A stretch of DNA of 64,000 bases from Selenomonadaceae bacterium (GCA_030523645.1 JAUNIB010000001.1:124001-188000); one strand, 5' to 3'. Counted from the first letter of the stretch, positions 8,176-17,214 are shown. Numbers and translations are program-made. The notes: a model not told the origin generated them from the sequence alone.

Positions 8176-9081
8176 ATGAACTTTAAGGATAAGAAAAAGG
8201 AAAAGCCGCAAGGCGACAGGCCGAAGAAGGACAGACCGGCAAAACCGCCGAAACCGGTAAAGAACGAGAGACCGGCGAAGCCGCCCCGGCCGGAGAAGCC
8301 GGTGAGAGATGCGGAGCCGGCTCAGCTGCCGGATGATATTCTCATCGGCCGCAACGCCGTTACCGAGGCATTGAAGAACACGATGCGGGTAAATCGTCTC
8401 CTCATCGCTGAGGGCGCCCAGACAAAGAACGGTGACGGTTCCATCCCGGAGATAATCGCTCTGGCGAAGGAGAAAAAGGTCAAGTTTGAGACTGTGCCGC
8501 GGGAGACTATCGAGGGCATTGCCTACGGCCATCGCCATCAGGGCGTGCTGGCCTATGTTGCCCCGGTGGAGTACGCTGACCTTGATACTGTCATCAATGA
8601 AGCGGCGGCAAAGGAAAATCCGCTGCTCATCCTGCTGGACGGTATAGAAGACCCCCACAATCTGGGAGCTATCCTCCGTACCGCCGACGCGGTGGGAGCA
8701 GACGGCGTCCTGCTGCCCCGGCATCACAGCGTGCCGCTGAACGCTACCGTAGCCAAGACCTCCGCCGGTGCCATCGAGTATGTGCCGGTGGCCCGTATCG
8801 GCAATATAGCTCAGACCTTGAAGGAGCTGAAGGATAAAGGCTTCTGGGTCTACGGCGCGGACATGGACGGTGACTGTGATTACGACAAGGCCAACTTCAC
8901 CGGCCCGGTGGTGCTGATAATCGGCAGCGAGGGTCACGGCATTGCCCGACTGACCAGAGAAAACTGCGATACTATCGTCAGTCTGCCAATGGTCGGGAAG
9001 ATTAATTCCCTAAATGCCTCGGTAGCAGGAGCAATCCTCATGTACGAGGTCAGCCGTCAGCGGAGAAACAGCAGCAAGTAA
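8176..9081 (+). CDS. rlmB: 23S rRNA (guanosine-2'-O-)-methyltransferase RlmB, TrmH/SpoU family
   Basis: 301 residues. The N-terminal 50 residues are a Lys/Pro/Arg-rich disordered tail (KPPKPVKNERPAKPPRPEKP), then an L30e-like substrate-binding domain from about 54 and a SPOUT knot domain with LLDGIEDPHNLGAILRTADA, IGSEGHGIARL and LPMVGKINSLNASVAGAIL motifs. Modifies a guanosine in the 23S rRNA peptidyl-transferase region. 15 bp after thyX, 12 bp before yacP. Confidence 0.94.
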   Translation: MNFKDKKKEKPQGDRPKKDRPAKPPKPVKNERPAKPPRPEKPVRDAEPAQLPDDILIGRNAVTEALKNTMRVNRLLIAEGAQTKNGDGSIPEIIALAKEKKVKFETVPRETIEGIAYGHRHQGVLAYVAPVEYADLDTVINEAAAKENPLLILLDGIEDPHNLGAILRTADAVGADGVLLPRHHSVPLNATVAKTSAGAIEYVPVARIGNIAQTLKELKDKGFWVYGADMDGDCDYDKANFTGPVVLIIGSEGHGIARLTRENCDTIVSLPMVGKINSLNASVAGAILMYEVSRQRRNSSK

Positions 9082-9093
9082 AAGGAGCAAATC

Positions 9094-9624
9094 ATGGCAA
9101 AGCCCGAGACACACTACCTTATCGACGGCTACAATGTTATACACTCCTGGCCGAATCTGAAGAATAAGACCGGCGACCTGGCGGAAGTCAGGGATAAGCT
9201 GGTGGATATTCTCACAGAATACGGAGCCTATGAGCATTACCGGGTAACGGTAGTGTTCGATGCGCTGTTTACTGCTGATGTGGAGCATATAGAGAACCCA
9301 ACGGCACTGGTGACGGTAGTATATACCGGTGCAGGGGAGACTGCCGACAGCTATATTGAGCGGCGGGCCTACGAGCTGGCTCACGGGGGACACGAGGTAT
9401 TCGTAGTCACCAGTGACGGAGCAGAGCAGTCGGTGATATTGGGAGCCGGCGGCTACCGCATACCGTCGCCGGAGCTGTACCGACGGGTAAAGGCCGTGAA
9501 GGAGAAGCTTCGCTCGCGGTATCTGGGCAAGGTCTCCCTGCCATACACCCGCAATGATGTGGCGGGAAGACTGGACAGCGAGACAGCCGCAAAGCTGGAC
9601 AAGCTGAGGCGGGAGCTGGAGTAA
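9094..9624 (+). CDS. yacP: NYN-domain ribonuclease, YacP family
   Basis: 176 residues. YacP/Rae1-type PIN-like endonuclease; in Bacillus Rae1 acts on mRNAs in the ribosome A site. Seen: YLIDGYNVIHSWP with catalytic Asp at the N-terminus, VVFDALFT, GETADSYIERRAYEL and VVTSDGAEQSVILGAGGYRIPS with the conserved SD/E acidic pair. Standard neighbour of rlmB and sigH. Confidence 0.92.
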   Translation: MAKPETHYLIDGYNVIHSWPNLKNKTGDLAEVRDKLVDILTEYGAYEHYRVTVVFDALFTADVEHIENPTALVTVVYTGAGETADSYIERRAYELAHGGHEVFVVTSDGAEQSVILGAGGYRIPSPELYRRVKAVKEKLRSRYLGKVSLPYTRNDVAGRLDSETAAKLDKLRRELE

Positions 9625-9652
9625 AATATAGAAGTATGCAGGGGGTGCAGCA

Positions 9653-10768
9653 GTGGCAAAAGCCGGAAAAAAAGAAATCCTGCAAAAAAATAAAATAGCG
9701 AAGAACCCTGTGAAGGAAACCTACGAAGCAGCTGAGGACGATCTGGACACGCTGGCCGACCCGAACCGGCTGGCGGACCTTCGGCGGCTGGAGCGGATAG
9801 GAGCCTATGACAGCATAGAGCAGCTTCGCCAGCTGGAGGAGCTGGCTGACGATGGAGACGACGACGGGGATGATGACGGCTTCGGCGGCATACGCGGCCG
9901 TCGGCAGCAGCCGGCACTTGCCCCTGATGACGGGGACGGCCTGCCGTCAGGCAGCGAGTTTGACGAGCGGAAGACTGAGCCGGATACAGAGGCCGAGGAT
10001 GATTTCGTCTGGACAGGTGAAGACAGCCGCTTTGCCAATATGTCCGACGAGGAAATAATCATCATCAGTCAGGAGAATAACGACTCTCAGGCACAGGACT
10101 ACATCATAAACAAATACCGAAATTTCGTCCGGGTGAAGGCCCGCTCCTATTTCCTTATCGGTGCCGACCGGGAGGACATTATACAGGAGGGCATGATTGG
10201 ACTGTTCAAGGCCATCCGTGATTATCGCCGGGAGAAGCTGTCGTCCTTCCATGCTTTTGCGGAGCTGTGCGTCACCCGTCAGATAATTACCGCCATCAAG
10301 ACGGCTACAAGGCAGAAGCATATACCGCTGAATTCCTATATTTCCATCAATAAGCCCATCTACGATGAGGACAGCGACCGCACTCTGCTGGATGTATTGC
10401 CGGGGGGGAAGGTATCTGACCCGGAGGAAATGGTCATCAGTCAGGAGGAATATTCTTCCATTGCCGCCAAGATGGAGACAATCCTCAGCGAGCTGGAATG
10501 GCGGGTGCTGATTTCCTATTTGGACGGCCATTCCTATCAGGAGATAGCCGACGACCTCCATCGTCATGTGAAGTCCATAGACAACGCTCTCCAGCGGGTC
10601 AAGCGAAAGCTGGAAAAGTACATGGGCAGCTATATGCGCGACATTGACCTGACTACGATTTACCACGGGATTACCACTATAAACCGGGAACTGCACGATG
10701 TGGATGTTCATCGTGAGAAGCCCACAGACGGAGTCCGTCACCATAAAATAAGGAAAAAGAAGAAGTAA
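9653..10768 (+). CDS. sigH: RNA polymerase sigma factor SigH with long acidic N-terminal extension
   Basis: 371 residues from GTG 9653 (GGGGGTG upstream), against about 215 in Bacillus SigH. Residues 1-128 are an extra region: basic start, then helical, then highly acidic (ADDGDDDGDDDGF at 66-78). The sigma core runs about 129-325: NMSDEEIIIISQENN, region 2 (YRNFVRVKARSYFLIGADREDIIQEGMIGLFKAIRDYR), region 4 with SYQEIADDLHRHVKSIDNALQRVKRKL. A further 45-residue basic tail follows. The place after yacP is the normal location of sigH, so identity is secure; the role of the extensions is unknown. They could be regulatory or anti-sigma-like segments. Confidence 0.9.
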   Translation: MAKAGKKEILQKNKIAKNPVKETYEAAEDDLDTLADPNRLADLRRLERIGAYDSIEQLRQLEELADDGDDDGDDDGFGGIRGRRQQPALAPDDGDGLPSGSEFDERKTEPDTEAEDDFVWTGEDSRFANMSDEEIIIISQENNDSQAQDYIINKYRNFVRVKARSYFLIGADREDIIQEGMIGLFKAIRDYRREKLSSFHAFAELCVTRQIITAIKTATRQKHIPLNSYISINKPIYDEDSDRTLLDVLPGGKVSDPEEMVISQEEYSSIAAKMETILSELEWRVLISYLDGHSYQEIADDLHRHVKSIDNALQRVKRKLEKYMGSYMRDIDLTTIYHGITTINRELHDVDVHREKPTDGVRHHKIRKKKK

Positions 10769-10784
10769 GAGGAGAGTTTCATCG

Positions 10785-12158
10785 ATGAATAGAGAAAAGC
10801 TTGGTTCACGGCTTGGTTTTATTCTTGTTTCTGCCGGCTGCGCCATTGGCCTCGGCAATGTTTGGAAATTCCCCTATATAGCAGGAAAGGGCGGCGGCGG
10901 TGCCTTCGTTCTGGTGTATCTGTTGTTTTTGACGATCCTTGCCCTGCCGATTCTCATGATGGAATTTGCCATCGGCCGCGCCAGCGCGAAAAGCCCGGTG
11001 AAGGCATATCAGGAGCTGGAGCCGCCGGGCAGTAAGTGGCACTGGCACGGTGTAGCTTCTCTCATCGGCTGCTATCTGCTGATGATGTTCTATACCCCGG
11101 TGGCAGGCTGGATGCTCTACTATTTCTACCTTACCGCCAAGGGAACATTTGCCAATATGACACCGCCGGAGGTGGTGAAGGTCTTTACCGGTATGCTTGG
11201 TGAGCCGTGGCTCATGGCTGGATGGATGGTGACTGTAGTAATCCTTGCCGTCCTTGTCTGCTCTGCGGGATTGCAGAAGGGCGTAGAGCGGGTCACGAAG
11301 GTACTGATGATTCTTCTCCTTGCGGTTATGGTGATACTGGCCGTCTATGCCGGTACTTTGCCGAAGGCCGCAGAGGGACTGGCCTTCTATCTGGTGCCGG
11401 ACTTCGGACGAATGATGCAGGTGGGCGTGCCGGGGACTTTGGCGGCAGCCATGTCTCACGCATTTTTTACTCTCGGTCTTGGCGTTGGCTCCATGCTTAT
11501 CTTCGGCAGCTATTTCGGCCGGGAGCGGACGCTTTTAGGCGAGTCGGTGAATATCACCATTCTTGATACCTTCGTTGCTATCACCTCCGGTCTGATTATT
11601 TTCCCGGTGTGCTTCAGCTACGGTATTGACCAGACCGCCGGGCCGGGCCTCATTCTTATCGCCCTGCCGATGGTCTTTGGCCCCATGCCTTACGGTCATC
11701 TCTTTGGCAGCGCCTTCTTCCTGTTCATTTCCTTTGCGGCTATGTCCACGGTAATCGCCGTCTATGAAAATCTCATCAGCTGCGATATGGAGCTGATGAA
11801 CTGGAGCCGTACAAGGTCATCTCTGTTCAACCTTGTGGCTATGCCCATACTGAGCATGCCCTGTATTCTCGGCTTCAATGAATGGGCATGGCCGTGGCTG
11901 AAGCCGCTGGGCGGAACAATCCTCGATCTGGAGGACTTCTTTCTGAGCTATCTGCTTCTGCCTATCGGCGGCATTGTCTATATATACTTCTGCACGCGGC
12001 GCTACGGCTGGGGCTGGGAGAACTTCGTGGCAGAGGTAAACACCGGCGAGGGAAGCAAGCTGGCCGACTGGACGCGAGGCTACATGACCTATGTACTGCC
12101 GCTGATTGTTTTGTTCGTATTCTTCTTCGGACTTTACGACAAGTTCATGGCAGGCTGA
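10785..12158 (+). CDS. Sodium-dependent transporter, neurotransmitter:sodium symporter family
   Basis: 457 residues with about 11-12 membrane segments. Inner-membrane Na+-coupled uptake of amino acids or related compounds. N-terminal family signature GSRLGFILVSAGCAIGLGNVWKFPYIAGKGGGGAFVLVYL carries the unwound TM1 and the PY/GG substrate site. LeuT-like length; a bacterial NSS of the MhsT/TnaT type is equally possible. 16 bp after sigH, 27 bp before the cupin gene, possibly co-transcribed. Substrate cannot be read from sequence. Confidence 0.9.
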   Translation: MNREKLGSRLGFILVSAGCAIGLGNVWKFPYIAGKGGGGAFVLVYLLFLTILALPILMMEFAIGRASAKSPVKAYQELEPPGSKWHWHGVASLIGCYLLMMFYTPVAGWMLYYFYLTAKGTFANMTPPEVVKVFTGMLGEPWLMAGWMVTVVILAVLVCSAGLQKGVERVTKVLMILLLAVMVILAVYAGTLPKAAEGLAFYLVPDFGRMMQVGVPGTLAAAMSHAFFTLGLGVGSMLIFGSYFGRERTLLGESVNITILDTFVAITSGLIIFPVCFSYGIDQTAGPGLILIALPMVFGPMPYGHLFGSAFFLFISFAAMSTVIAVYENLISCDMELMNWSRTRSSLFNLVAMPILSMPCILGFNEWAWPWLKPLGGTILDLEDFFLSYLLLPIGGIVYIYFCTRRYGWGWENFVAEVNTGEGSKLADWTRGYMTYVLPLIVLFVFFFGLYDKFMAG

Positions 12159-12185
12159 TTGTAGTAACAATATCGGAGGATTATG

Positions 12186-12833
12186 ATGCGGGATAATAAA
12201 GAAAGAAAAGAGCATGAGGCTTCGCTGGGCTTTGCCATTGGAGCAATCAATCAGGGAACGGAAGCTCATATCACAGGCAGCAGCTATGTGGCTCCGCTGT
12301 CAGACGAGCTGCTGAAAATCGACAATACTACCTTTGAGCCGGGATGCAGGACGAACTGGCACATCCATCAGGCGGAAAAGAACGGCGGTCAGGTCATCAT
12401 CTGCATTGCCGGCCGGGGCTTTTATCAGGAGTGGGGAAAAGACGCTGTGGAAGTCAATCCCGGTGACTGTATAACCATTCCCGCCGGAGTGAAAAACTGG
12501 CACGGCGCTGCCCCGGAGAGCTGGTTTTCGCATATCTGCATTGATGTGCCGGGTGAGGGGACTCACACGGAGTTTCTGGAGCCGGTATCCGATGAGGAAT
12601 ACGACCGGCTGAAGAAGTCCGAGGCGGAGATAGAAATTTCCGAGGATGCGGTAATGAACACTGCCATCATGCACATCAGCATCAATGAGCAGTGGCCTTA
12701 TGGCACCATGAAGAAATACTGGCTGGAGGGTGACCGGCTGGCAATCGAGTACGAGACCGGAAAGGCTCTCTATTATCGTCTCGAGGACGGCTACTGGGAA
12801 CCGGAGGAAGGCTGGGTAGTCCTGTCGGAGTAA
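12186..12833 (+). CDS. Cupin-domain protein
   Basis: 215 residues from the second of two adjacent ATGs (CGGAGGA spacing favours 12186; 12183 possible). A single-cupin barrel lies at about 45-115: TNWHIHQAEKNGGQVIICIAGRGFYQEWG supplies the GXHxH..E-type metal ligands and PGDCITIPAGVKNWHGAAP the second His motif. Similar cupins occur in quercetinase-like and carboxymuconolactone-decarboxylase-associated families. The last 60 residues (from NTAIMHISINEQWPYG) form an extra domain not recognised. Follows the NSS transporter; function unknown. Confidence 0.75.
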   Translation: MRDNKERKEHEASLGFAIGAINQGTEAHITGSSYVAPLSDELLKIDNTTFEPGCRTNWHIHQAEKNGGQVIICIAGRGFYQEWGKDAVEVNPGDCITIPAGVKNWHGAAPESWFSHICIDVPGEGTHTEFLEPVSDEEYDRLKKSEAEIEISEDAVMNTAIMHISINEQWPYGTMKKYWLEGDRLAIEYETGKALYYRLEDGYWEPEEGWVVLSE

Positions 12834-12867
12834 ATCCCCGGCTATGAAAATAGCATACGCTAAAAAT

Positions 12868-12910
12868 AAAAATGCTGAGCTGCAGGTCGAAGCCTGAAGC
12901 TCAGCATTTT
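12868..12910. terminator. Bidirectional terminator
   Basis: AAATGCTGAGCT with AGCTCAGCATTT, inner CAGG/CCTG, flanked by A-runs on the left and T-run on the right. Serves the converging cupin and solute-binding-protein genes. Confidence 0.8.
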
Positions 12911-12924
12911 GTATGGGGAAATAT

Positions 12925-13710
12925 TTAGTTCTTTTTTGCGCCTTCCTCGCCGAAGTAAGTGCGGCAGATGAGCTTGAAGTCAGAGGAATGACGATACTTG
13001 TTCAGAGCCTTGTTCAGCTGGTCAAGCATTTGCTTGTCACCCTTGCGGACACAGAGAGCAAGAGGAGCAGAATCAAATTCTGTATCGTTGGCAAAGGCAA
13101 TCTGGGAACGAAGGTTGTGAGCAGCGAAGAAGGAAAGGGTCAGCTTGTCAGCCATAACGGCATCTGCTTTACCGGCGATAGCCATTTCCAGAGCTTCGAG
13201 AGTGCTCTTGCAGGCGATTACTTCTTTGGCCTTTTGACGTTTGGCCTCATGCCAGGCGGTGGTGCCTTCCTCTACAGCGACCTTGAGTCCGGCGGCTGAC
13301 TTCAGATTTTTGGTATCAAGCTTGGTGTTGACAGGAACGGCAAGCTTGAGGGAAGTCGAGAGATAAGATTCGGTGAAGTCGAGATACCCCTTACGCTTAT
13401 CGGTAACGGTGATGGCAGAAATCAGCACATCAACTTTTTTGTCGGCGATAGCCTTGGGCAGGTCATTGAACTTCATGTCCACGAATTCAACTTTGTCGTA
13501 GCCCATCTCCTTGGCGAGAGCGTTGGCAAGGTCGATGTCAAAGCCGGTAAAGCTGTTGCTGGACTTCTGCAGATACTCATAGGGCGGGAAATTAGCACTG
13601 GTGCCGACCTTCAGAGTCTTGCCGGCGTTGGGATTCTGCTCCTGACCGCCGCAGCCTGCCATGAGGGTGACTAATAAGAGGCAGCAGAGCAAGGTGAAAA
13701 GTTTTTTCAA
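12925..13710 (-). CDS. Amino-acid ABC transporter solute-binding lipoprotein
   Basis: 261 residues. Signal peptide with lipobox LMAGC (Cys about residue 20), then the type-3 periplasmic binding fold: TLKVGTSANFPPYEYLQ, GFDIDLANALAKEMGY, DVLISAITVTDKRKGYLDFTESYL, AGLKVAVEEGTTAWHEA. Similar to polar amino acid, lysine/arginine/ornithine or cystine binding proteins. No permease or ATPase lies next to it, so it is an orphan subunit here. It has its own consensus promoter. Confidence 0.92.
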   Translation of the reverse strand: MKKLFTLLCCLLLVTLMAGCGGQEQNPNAGKTLKVGTSANFPPYEYLQKSSNSFTGFDIDLANALAKEMGYDKVEFVDMKFNDLPKAIADKKVDVLISAITVTDKRKGYLDFTESYLSTSLKLAVPVNTKLDTKNLKSAAGLKVAVEEGTTAWHEAKRQKAKEVIACKSTLEALEMAIAGKADAVMADKLTLSFFAAHNLRSQIAFANDTEFDSAPLALCVRKGDKQMLDQLNKALNKYRHSSDFKLICRTYFGEEGAKKN

Positions 13711-13777
13711 AGTGATTACCTCCGTTTCCCTGCACTTGTTCCGTCAGGTGCAGGCAGTTGATTTTACTATTAAATAC

Positions 13778-13805
13778 ATTATATTTGATTAAAAATATAT
13801 GTCAA
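13778..13805 (-). promoter_or_regulatory. Promoter of the solute-binding protein gene
   Basis: On the minus strand TTGACA (13805-13800), 16 bp, TATAAT (13783-13778): perfect hexamers, about 70 bp before the start codon. Confidence 0.8.
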
Positions 13806-14011
13806 TATGTTCATATAAAAATATTACAAAATATTATATTATGATATATAGTTGATAAAGGTAATCAATAGCGAATGGGATTGGTGCCGTTTTTCCTGTA
13901 AAAAAAACACGGAGGCAGTATAACTTTCGGGAAATTTTCATAGAATGATGTAACAATGTGACCAGAGCTAGCTCAGGTAGTTTTTATTTTTAGGAATGGA
14001 GGGATTTTATC
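13806..14011. other. AT-rich divergent intergenic region
   Basis: Very AT-rich from 13806 to 13860 with TATTATATTATGATATATA-like tracts that could host a Fur/PerR-type repressor, but no clear palindrome could be fixed. A ribosome site GGAGGG precedes the superoxide reductase gene. No gene seen. Confidence 0.5.
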
Positions 14012-14386
14012 ATGGAGCAAAAGTTTTTTATCTGTAAGACCTGCGGAAACATTATCGCTATGGTCAAGGAGTCCGGCGTTCCTGTCGAGTGCTGCGGCGA
14101 GCCGATGCAGGAGCTTGTGCCGGGAACAGTAGACGCTTCCCGAGAGAAGCATGTGCCTGTCTATGAGGTAGAAAATGGCAAGGTCTGCGTTCAGATTGGC
14201 GCGGAAGAGCATCCCATGGTCGAGAAGCATTTCATCGAGTGGATTTCCCTTCAGACAAATAAGGGCGTTCAGTGCAAACACCTTTGTCCGGGAGAGAAGC
14301 CTTGTGCTTCGTTCTGTATCTGTGAGGATGAGCAGGTAGAGGCGGTATACGCCTACTGCAACATCCATGGGCTTTGGAAGAAGTAA
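14012..14386 (+). CDS. dfx: Desulfoferrodoxin-type superoxide reductase (class I, two iron centres)
   Basis: 124 residues. Reduces superoxide to peroxide in the cytoplasm of anaerobes. N-terminal desulforedoxin-like rubredoxin centre: FICKTCGNIIAMV and VECCGEPM give CxxC...CC ligands. Catalytic centre: Glu-Lys-His in REKHVPVYE, then EHPMVEKHFIEW (His ligands) and the C-terminal CNIHGLWK (Cys + His). All expected ligands are visible, so it should be active. Single gene with nearby AT-rich promoter region and a downstream hairpin. Confidence 0.95.
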   Translation: MEQKFFICKTCGNIIAMVKESGVPVECCGEPMQELVPGTVDASREKHVPVYEVENGKVCVQIGAEEHPMVEKHFIEWISLQTNKGVQCKHLCPGEKPCASFCICEDEQVEAVYAYCNIHGLWKK

Positions 14387-14468
14387 GACCGGCGGGATTT
14401 GGACTGCTGAATGCAAATGATAGTCTGCTGAGCAGGTAAGTCCCACCGGAAAGCAAAATTTTATAATT

Positions 14469-14505
14469 AACGCCTCACTGCAGAAACGTGGTGGGGCGTT
14501 TCTCT
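14469..14505 (+). terminator. Terminator after superoxide reductase
   Basis: Imperfect hairpin AACGCCTCAC ... GTGGTGGGGCGTT followed by TCTCTTTC. Confidence 0.5.
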
Positions 14506-14548
14506 TTCATGAGTGATTTTTGTGAGCCGATAGATGCTGTATCAGATA

Positions 14549-14576
14549 TTGACATTGACCTAAAGTATAGTATAAT
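14549..14576 (+). promoter_or_regulatory. Consensus promoter of the ECF S-component gene
   Basis: TTGACA (14549-14554), 16 bp, TATAAT (14571-14576); 52 bp ahead of the start codon. Confidence 0.8.
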
Positions 14577-14627
14577 TTCTTGGTAAACCTTACGGATAAA
14601 TTTGGTTGACCATAGAAATGAGGATTA

Positions 14628-15125
14628 ATGATGCAGGGGAATAATGCACGGACAATTTGTTTATCAGCGGTTTTGATGGCCATAATCTGTGTGGCGACCA
14701 TGGCAATACAGATTCCAATTCCGTTGGGCTATGCTCATCTCGGTGACTGCATGGTTCTGCTGTCGGCGGTGTTTCTTGACCTGAAATATGCAGTGATTGC
14801 TGCTGCGACTGGCTCGATGCTGGCAGACTTTGTTACCGGCTTTGTGGTTTGGTGTGCGCCGACCTTTATTATAAAGGGCATGATGGTTGTCATATATGTC
14901 CATGTCGTCAGGAAAACCGACAACATTGCGGCGGCATCGTGCATGGCACTGCTCTTCATGGTGGCGGGCTATACTATTACTGGCGGATTGCTATACGGCG
15001 GCTTGCTAGTAGGTTTGGCCTCGGCTCCTGGTCTGCTCCTTAAAGCGGCCTTGAATATGGTGCTGTTCTTATTCCTGGCGAAGTATCTCACGCCGATTGT
15101 AAAGAAAATTGGTGGGACAAAATAA
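14628..15125 (+). CDS. ECF transporter S component (substrate-binding membrane subunit)
   Basis: 165 residues with five to six hydrophobic segments, the size and layout of energy-coupling-factor S components of the DUF1393/PF07155-like group. Near the N-terminus ICLSAVLMAIICVATMAIQIPIPLGYAHLGDCMVLLSAVFLD is typical (IPxPxGYxHLGD). Works with a shared EcfAAT module encoded elsewhere to import a vitamin or cofactor precursor. No riboswitch or biosynthetic neighbour reveals the vitamin. Start 14628 follows GAGGA; a second ATG directly follows. Confidence 0.85.
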   Translation: MMQGNNARTICLSAVLMAIICVATMAIQIPIPLGYAHLGDCMVLLSAVFLDLKYAVIAAATGSMLADFVTGFVVWCAPTFIIKGMMVVIYVHVVRKTDNIAAASCMALLFMVAGYTITGGLLYGGLLVGLASAPGLLLKAALNMVLFLFLAKYLTPIVKKIGGTK

Positions 15126-15136
15126 AATGAAGTAAA

Positions 15137-15187
15137 AAGAAATCGGCTGATTTTAGATTGAAACTAAAATCAGCCGATTTCTTTTTT
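15137..15187. terminator. Bidirectional terminator
   Basis: 20-bp perfect stem AAGAAATCGGCTGATTTTAG with its complement, loop of about 7, T-run after and A-run before; ends the ECF gene and the converging WYL gene. Confidence 0.85.
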
Positions 15188-16247
15188 ATCTGTACTTTTT
15201 GTAAATGTTCGTTACAGTATTTTTGATTTCTTCCCGTAAATCCTGTGGGGATAGTACCTCCACCACACTGCCGTATTGCAGAGCCCAATACAACATGGCT
15301 TTTTTGTTGCACTTTACCCTGACGATATAGTAGTCAGGATTATTATCAGGGACAACAGAAAAGTCTTTGCCGAACCAGTCAGCGACGGCATCAATAGCAC
15401 TGGGTGGGGAAACCTTCAGCTTTATATCTTCGGCCGCACCGGAAAACATATAGATATGCTCTGCTGCGTGCTTGGAAAGATTGGTACGGTCATCAAGGTC
15501 ATCGCCCTGCAGTTCCCGCAATAATCGAGTTCTTTTTGTTTTGCACAGCATTACATTTCTCATTTTATCAATGCGGAGATAGGCTTGATCAGCGTAGGCA
15601 GGGTAATTGCACAGCAGATAGTAGCGACCGTTATTGGCAAGAATATGGTACGGATTGATAATTTTGGGCATATCAATAGAGCCTTTGATTTGAAGATTTT
15701 TGTTTTTGTCGTATGAGCCGTAGGAAAAGCTGATTTGTTTTTTCTTACGGATGGCCTGACTGATGATACCTATATTCTTTTTAAGCTCGTCTTGATTTAT
15801 GCAGCTTGATTCAGGCATACTGGAAATATTTTTGTACTCCGGCTTGAAGTCAGGGCCACCGAACAGTAATCCGAGCTTTTCAATGAGCTTTCCTGACAGG
15901 CGCTTAGAAATCTCCTTAGAAAATATGATGCTGGTGGATACCATCTGCAGCTCAGCAGGTGTGAAAGGCCGTTCCTTAACATATACGCCCCGCCGGTCGA
16001 TGGACAGCTTGTAGCCGGTAACATCGCTTAGTGCATCCAAGGTCTTTAGGTTTCTGTTCAGTGTCTTCACGTCGTAGGTGACATTGTAGTGCTTGTCAAG
16101 CAGGTCATTTAGTTGCTCTCTGGTGAGTATATTTTGTGGGCTGCTGAACCTTATCATTATATCGAGAATCAGCAAAAGGCTTTCTTTAGTATGAGGCTTT
16201 ATTTCATTTTCAGAATGACTTCCAATGTGCGGGACTTCTCTTGACAC
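15186..16247 (-). CDS. WYL-domain transcriptional regulator
   Basis: 353 residues from GTG 16247 (GGAG 8 nt upstream). N-terminal helix-turn-helix region (LTREQLNDLLDKHYNVTYDVKTLNRNLKTLDALSD), then a WYL ligand-binding domain: KKKQISFSYGSYDKNK, YHILANNGRYYLLCNYPAYADQAYLRIDKMRNV, and a C-terminal WCX-like region. Divergent from the 16372 gene with a small GGGCAAAAATGCCC palindrome (16283-16296) between them that could be its operator. WYL regulators often respond to nucleic acids or nucleotides; the ligand here is unknown. Confidence 0.88.
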   Translation of the reverse strand: MSREVPHIGSHSENEIKPHTKESLLLILDIMIRFSSPQNILTREQLNDLLDKHYNVTYDVKTLNRNLKTLDALSDVTGYKLSIDRRGVYVKERPFTPAELQMVSTSIIFSKEISKRLSGKLIEKLGLLFGGPDFKPEYKNISSMPESSCINQDELKKNIGIISQAIRKKKQISFSYGSYDKNKNLQIKGSIDMPKIINPYHILANNGRYYLLCNYPAYADQAYLRIDKMRNVMLCKTKRTRLLRELQGDDLDDRTNLSKHAAEHIYMFSGAAEDIKLKVSPPSAIDAVADWFGKDFSVVPDNNPDYYIVRVKCNKKAMLYWALQYGSVVEVLSPQDLREEIKNTVTNIYKKYR

Positions 16248-16371
16248 GGTATCATCTCCAAATATAATAAATTATCCTCAATAGGGCAAAAATGCCCGAT
16301 TGACTAATCTCTTATATACTATAATAAGACTTGTGATGAGGCAAGAGTCAATAAGAGAAAGAAGGATAAAA

Positions 16372-16917
16372 ATGGAAAAGAATAACGCTGAAAATGTAAT
16401 GATGAAAAAATATACTTCCTCTGAAGCGGCCAAGCTGCTCAGAAAACTTAGTGAAGAACATGAAGCTCTGAAACGATTGGAAAATCAATGTGGTACCTTC
16501 ACCGTATCTCTCGATGAGAAGATTGAGGATGTTCGCCCTGAATATGATTTTGCCGAAGTACAGGAACGGCTTGAGACTCTTGAAAACCGTGTTCGTCGAG
16601 TAAAACACGGTATCAATATCTTTAACACAGTTACGATTGTTCCCGGCTTTGATATGACCATTGACCAAATGCTGGTGTATATTCCTCAGCTGAGTGAAAA
16701 GAAACGCCGGCTGACAACATTGGCTGAACAGCTTCCAAAGGAAAGAATTGCTGCCTCCAGCTATGTGGGACGAGCCATCATAGAATATCGTTATGCCAAC
16801 TATGATGTTGCTATGGCCAAAGTTCAGCTGGCTGCTGTATCGGACGAGCTGTCAAAGGCTCAGACCGCCCTTGATCTGGTCAATAATACTGTCGAGATGG
16901 AGCTGCCGGAATGGTGA
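16372..16917 (+). CDS. Coiled-coil protein of unknown function
   Basis: 181 residues from ATG 16372, preceded by AGAAGGA. Charged helical protein: N-terminal heptad-like stretch SSEAAKLLRKLSEEHEALKRLENQ, middle QERLETLENRVRRVKHGINIFNTVTIVPGFDMTIDQMLVYIPQLSEKKRRL, and C-terminal helix ending LVNNTVEMELPEW. No signal peptide or membrane segment. Overall layout loosely recalls DIP1984-like proteins, but I cannot claim membership. Divergently transcribed from the WYL regulator, which may control it. Confidence 0.7.
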   Translation: MEKNNAENVMMKKYTSSEAAKLLRKLSEEHEALKRLENQCGTFTVSLDEKIEDVRPEYDFAEVQERLETLENRVRRVKHGINIFNTVTIVPGFDMTIDQMLVYIPQLSEKKRRLTTLAEQLPKERIAASSYVGRAIIEYRYANYDVAMAKVQLAAVSDELSKAQTALDLVNNTVEMELPEW

Positions 16918-17214
16918 GTCAACTGTTCACTGACTAATAAACGCTATCCATGACCATTTGTTTTTCATTTTTGCAGGGATGCGGGTGCTAAGTTCAAGAA
17001 AAATAGTAAAAGTTTGTCGTTATTCTTCTTGGCGAGGTAAATGTCTAATGTTAATGTCCTGCCTTTGCATAATATGCTTTTTTACGATCGCTTCAGCGAT
17101 ACTTTTCAAATGGTCAGAAAACCTTTGTCACTATAGACATGGACGGTTGAGGTTTGGTTTTACGCCGTCATTTATTTGATATTTTATAGTTTTCATAGAT
17201 TGGAGAATACTGAT
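16918..17214. other. Intergenic region, no gene seen
   Basis: AT-rich, 297 bp. Contains a small hairpin GATCGCTTCAGCGAT near 17087. A 73-codon open frame at 16958-17179 lacks a ribosome site and family features and is not called. Confidence 0.5.

Noticed and set aside
13806-14011. Riboswitch before superoxide reductase
   Set aside because: No conserved structured core found, only AT-rich sequence.
16958-17179. 73-codon ORF in the intergenic region
   Set aside because: No ribosome site, no conserved features, start in AT-rich sequence.
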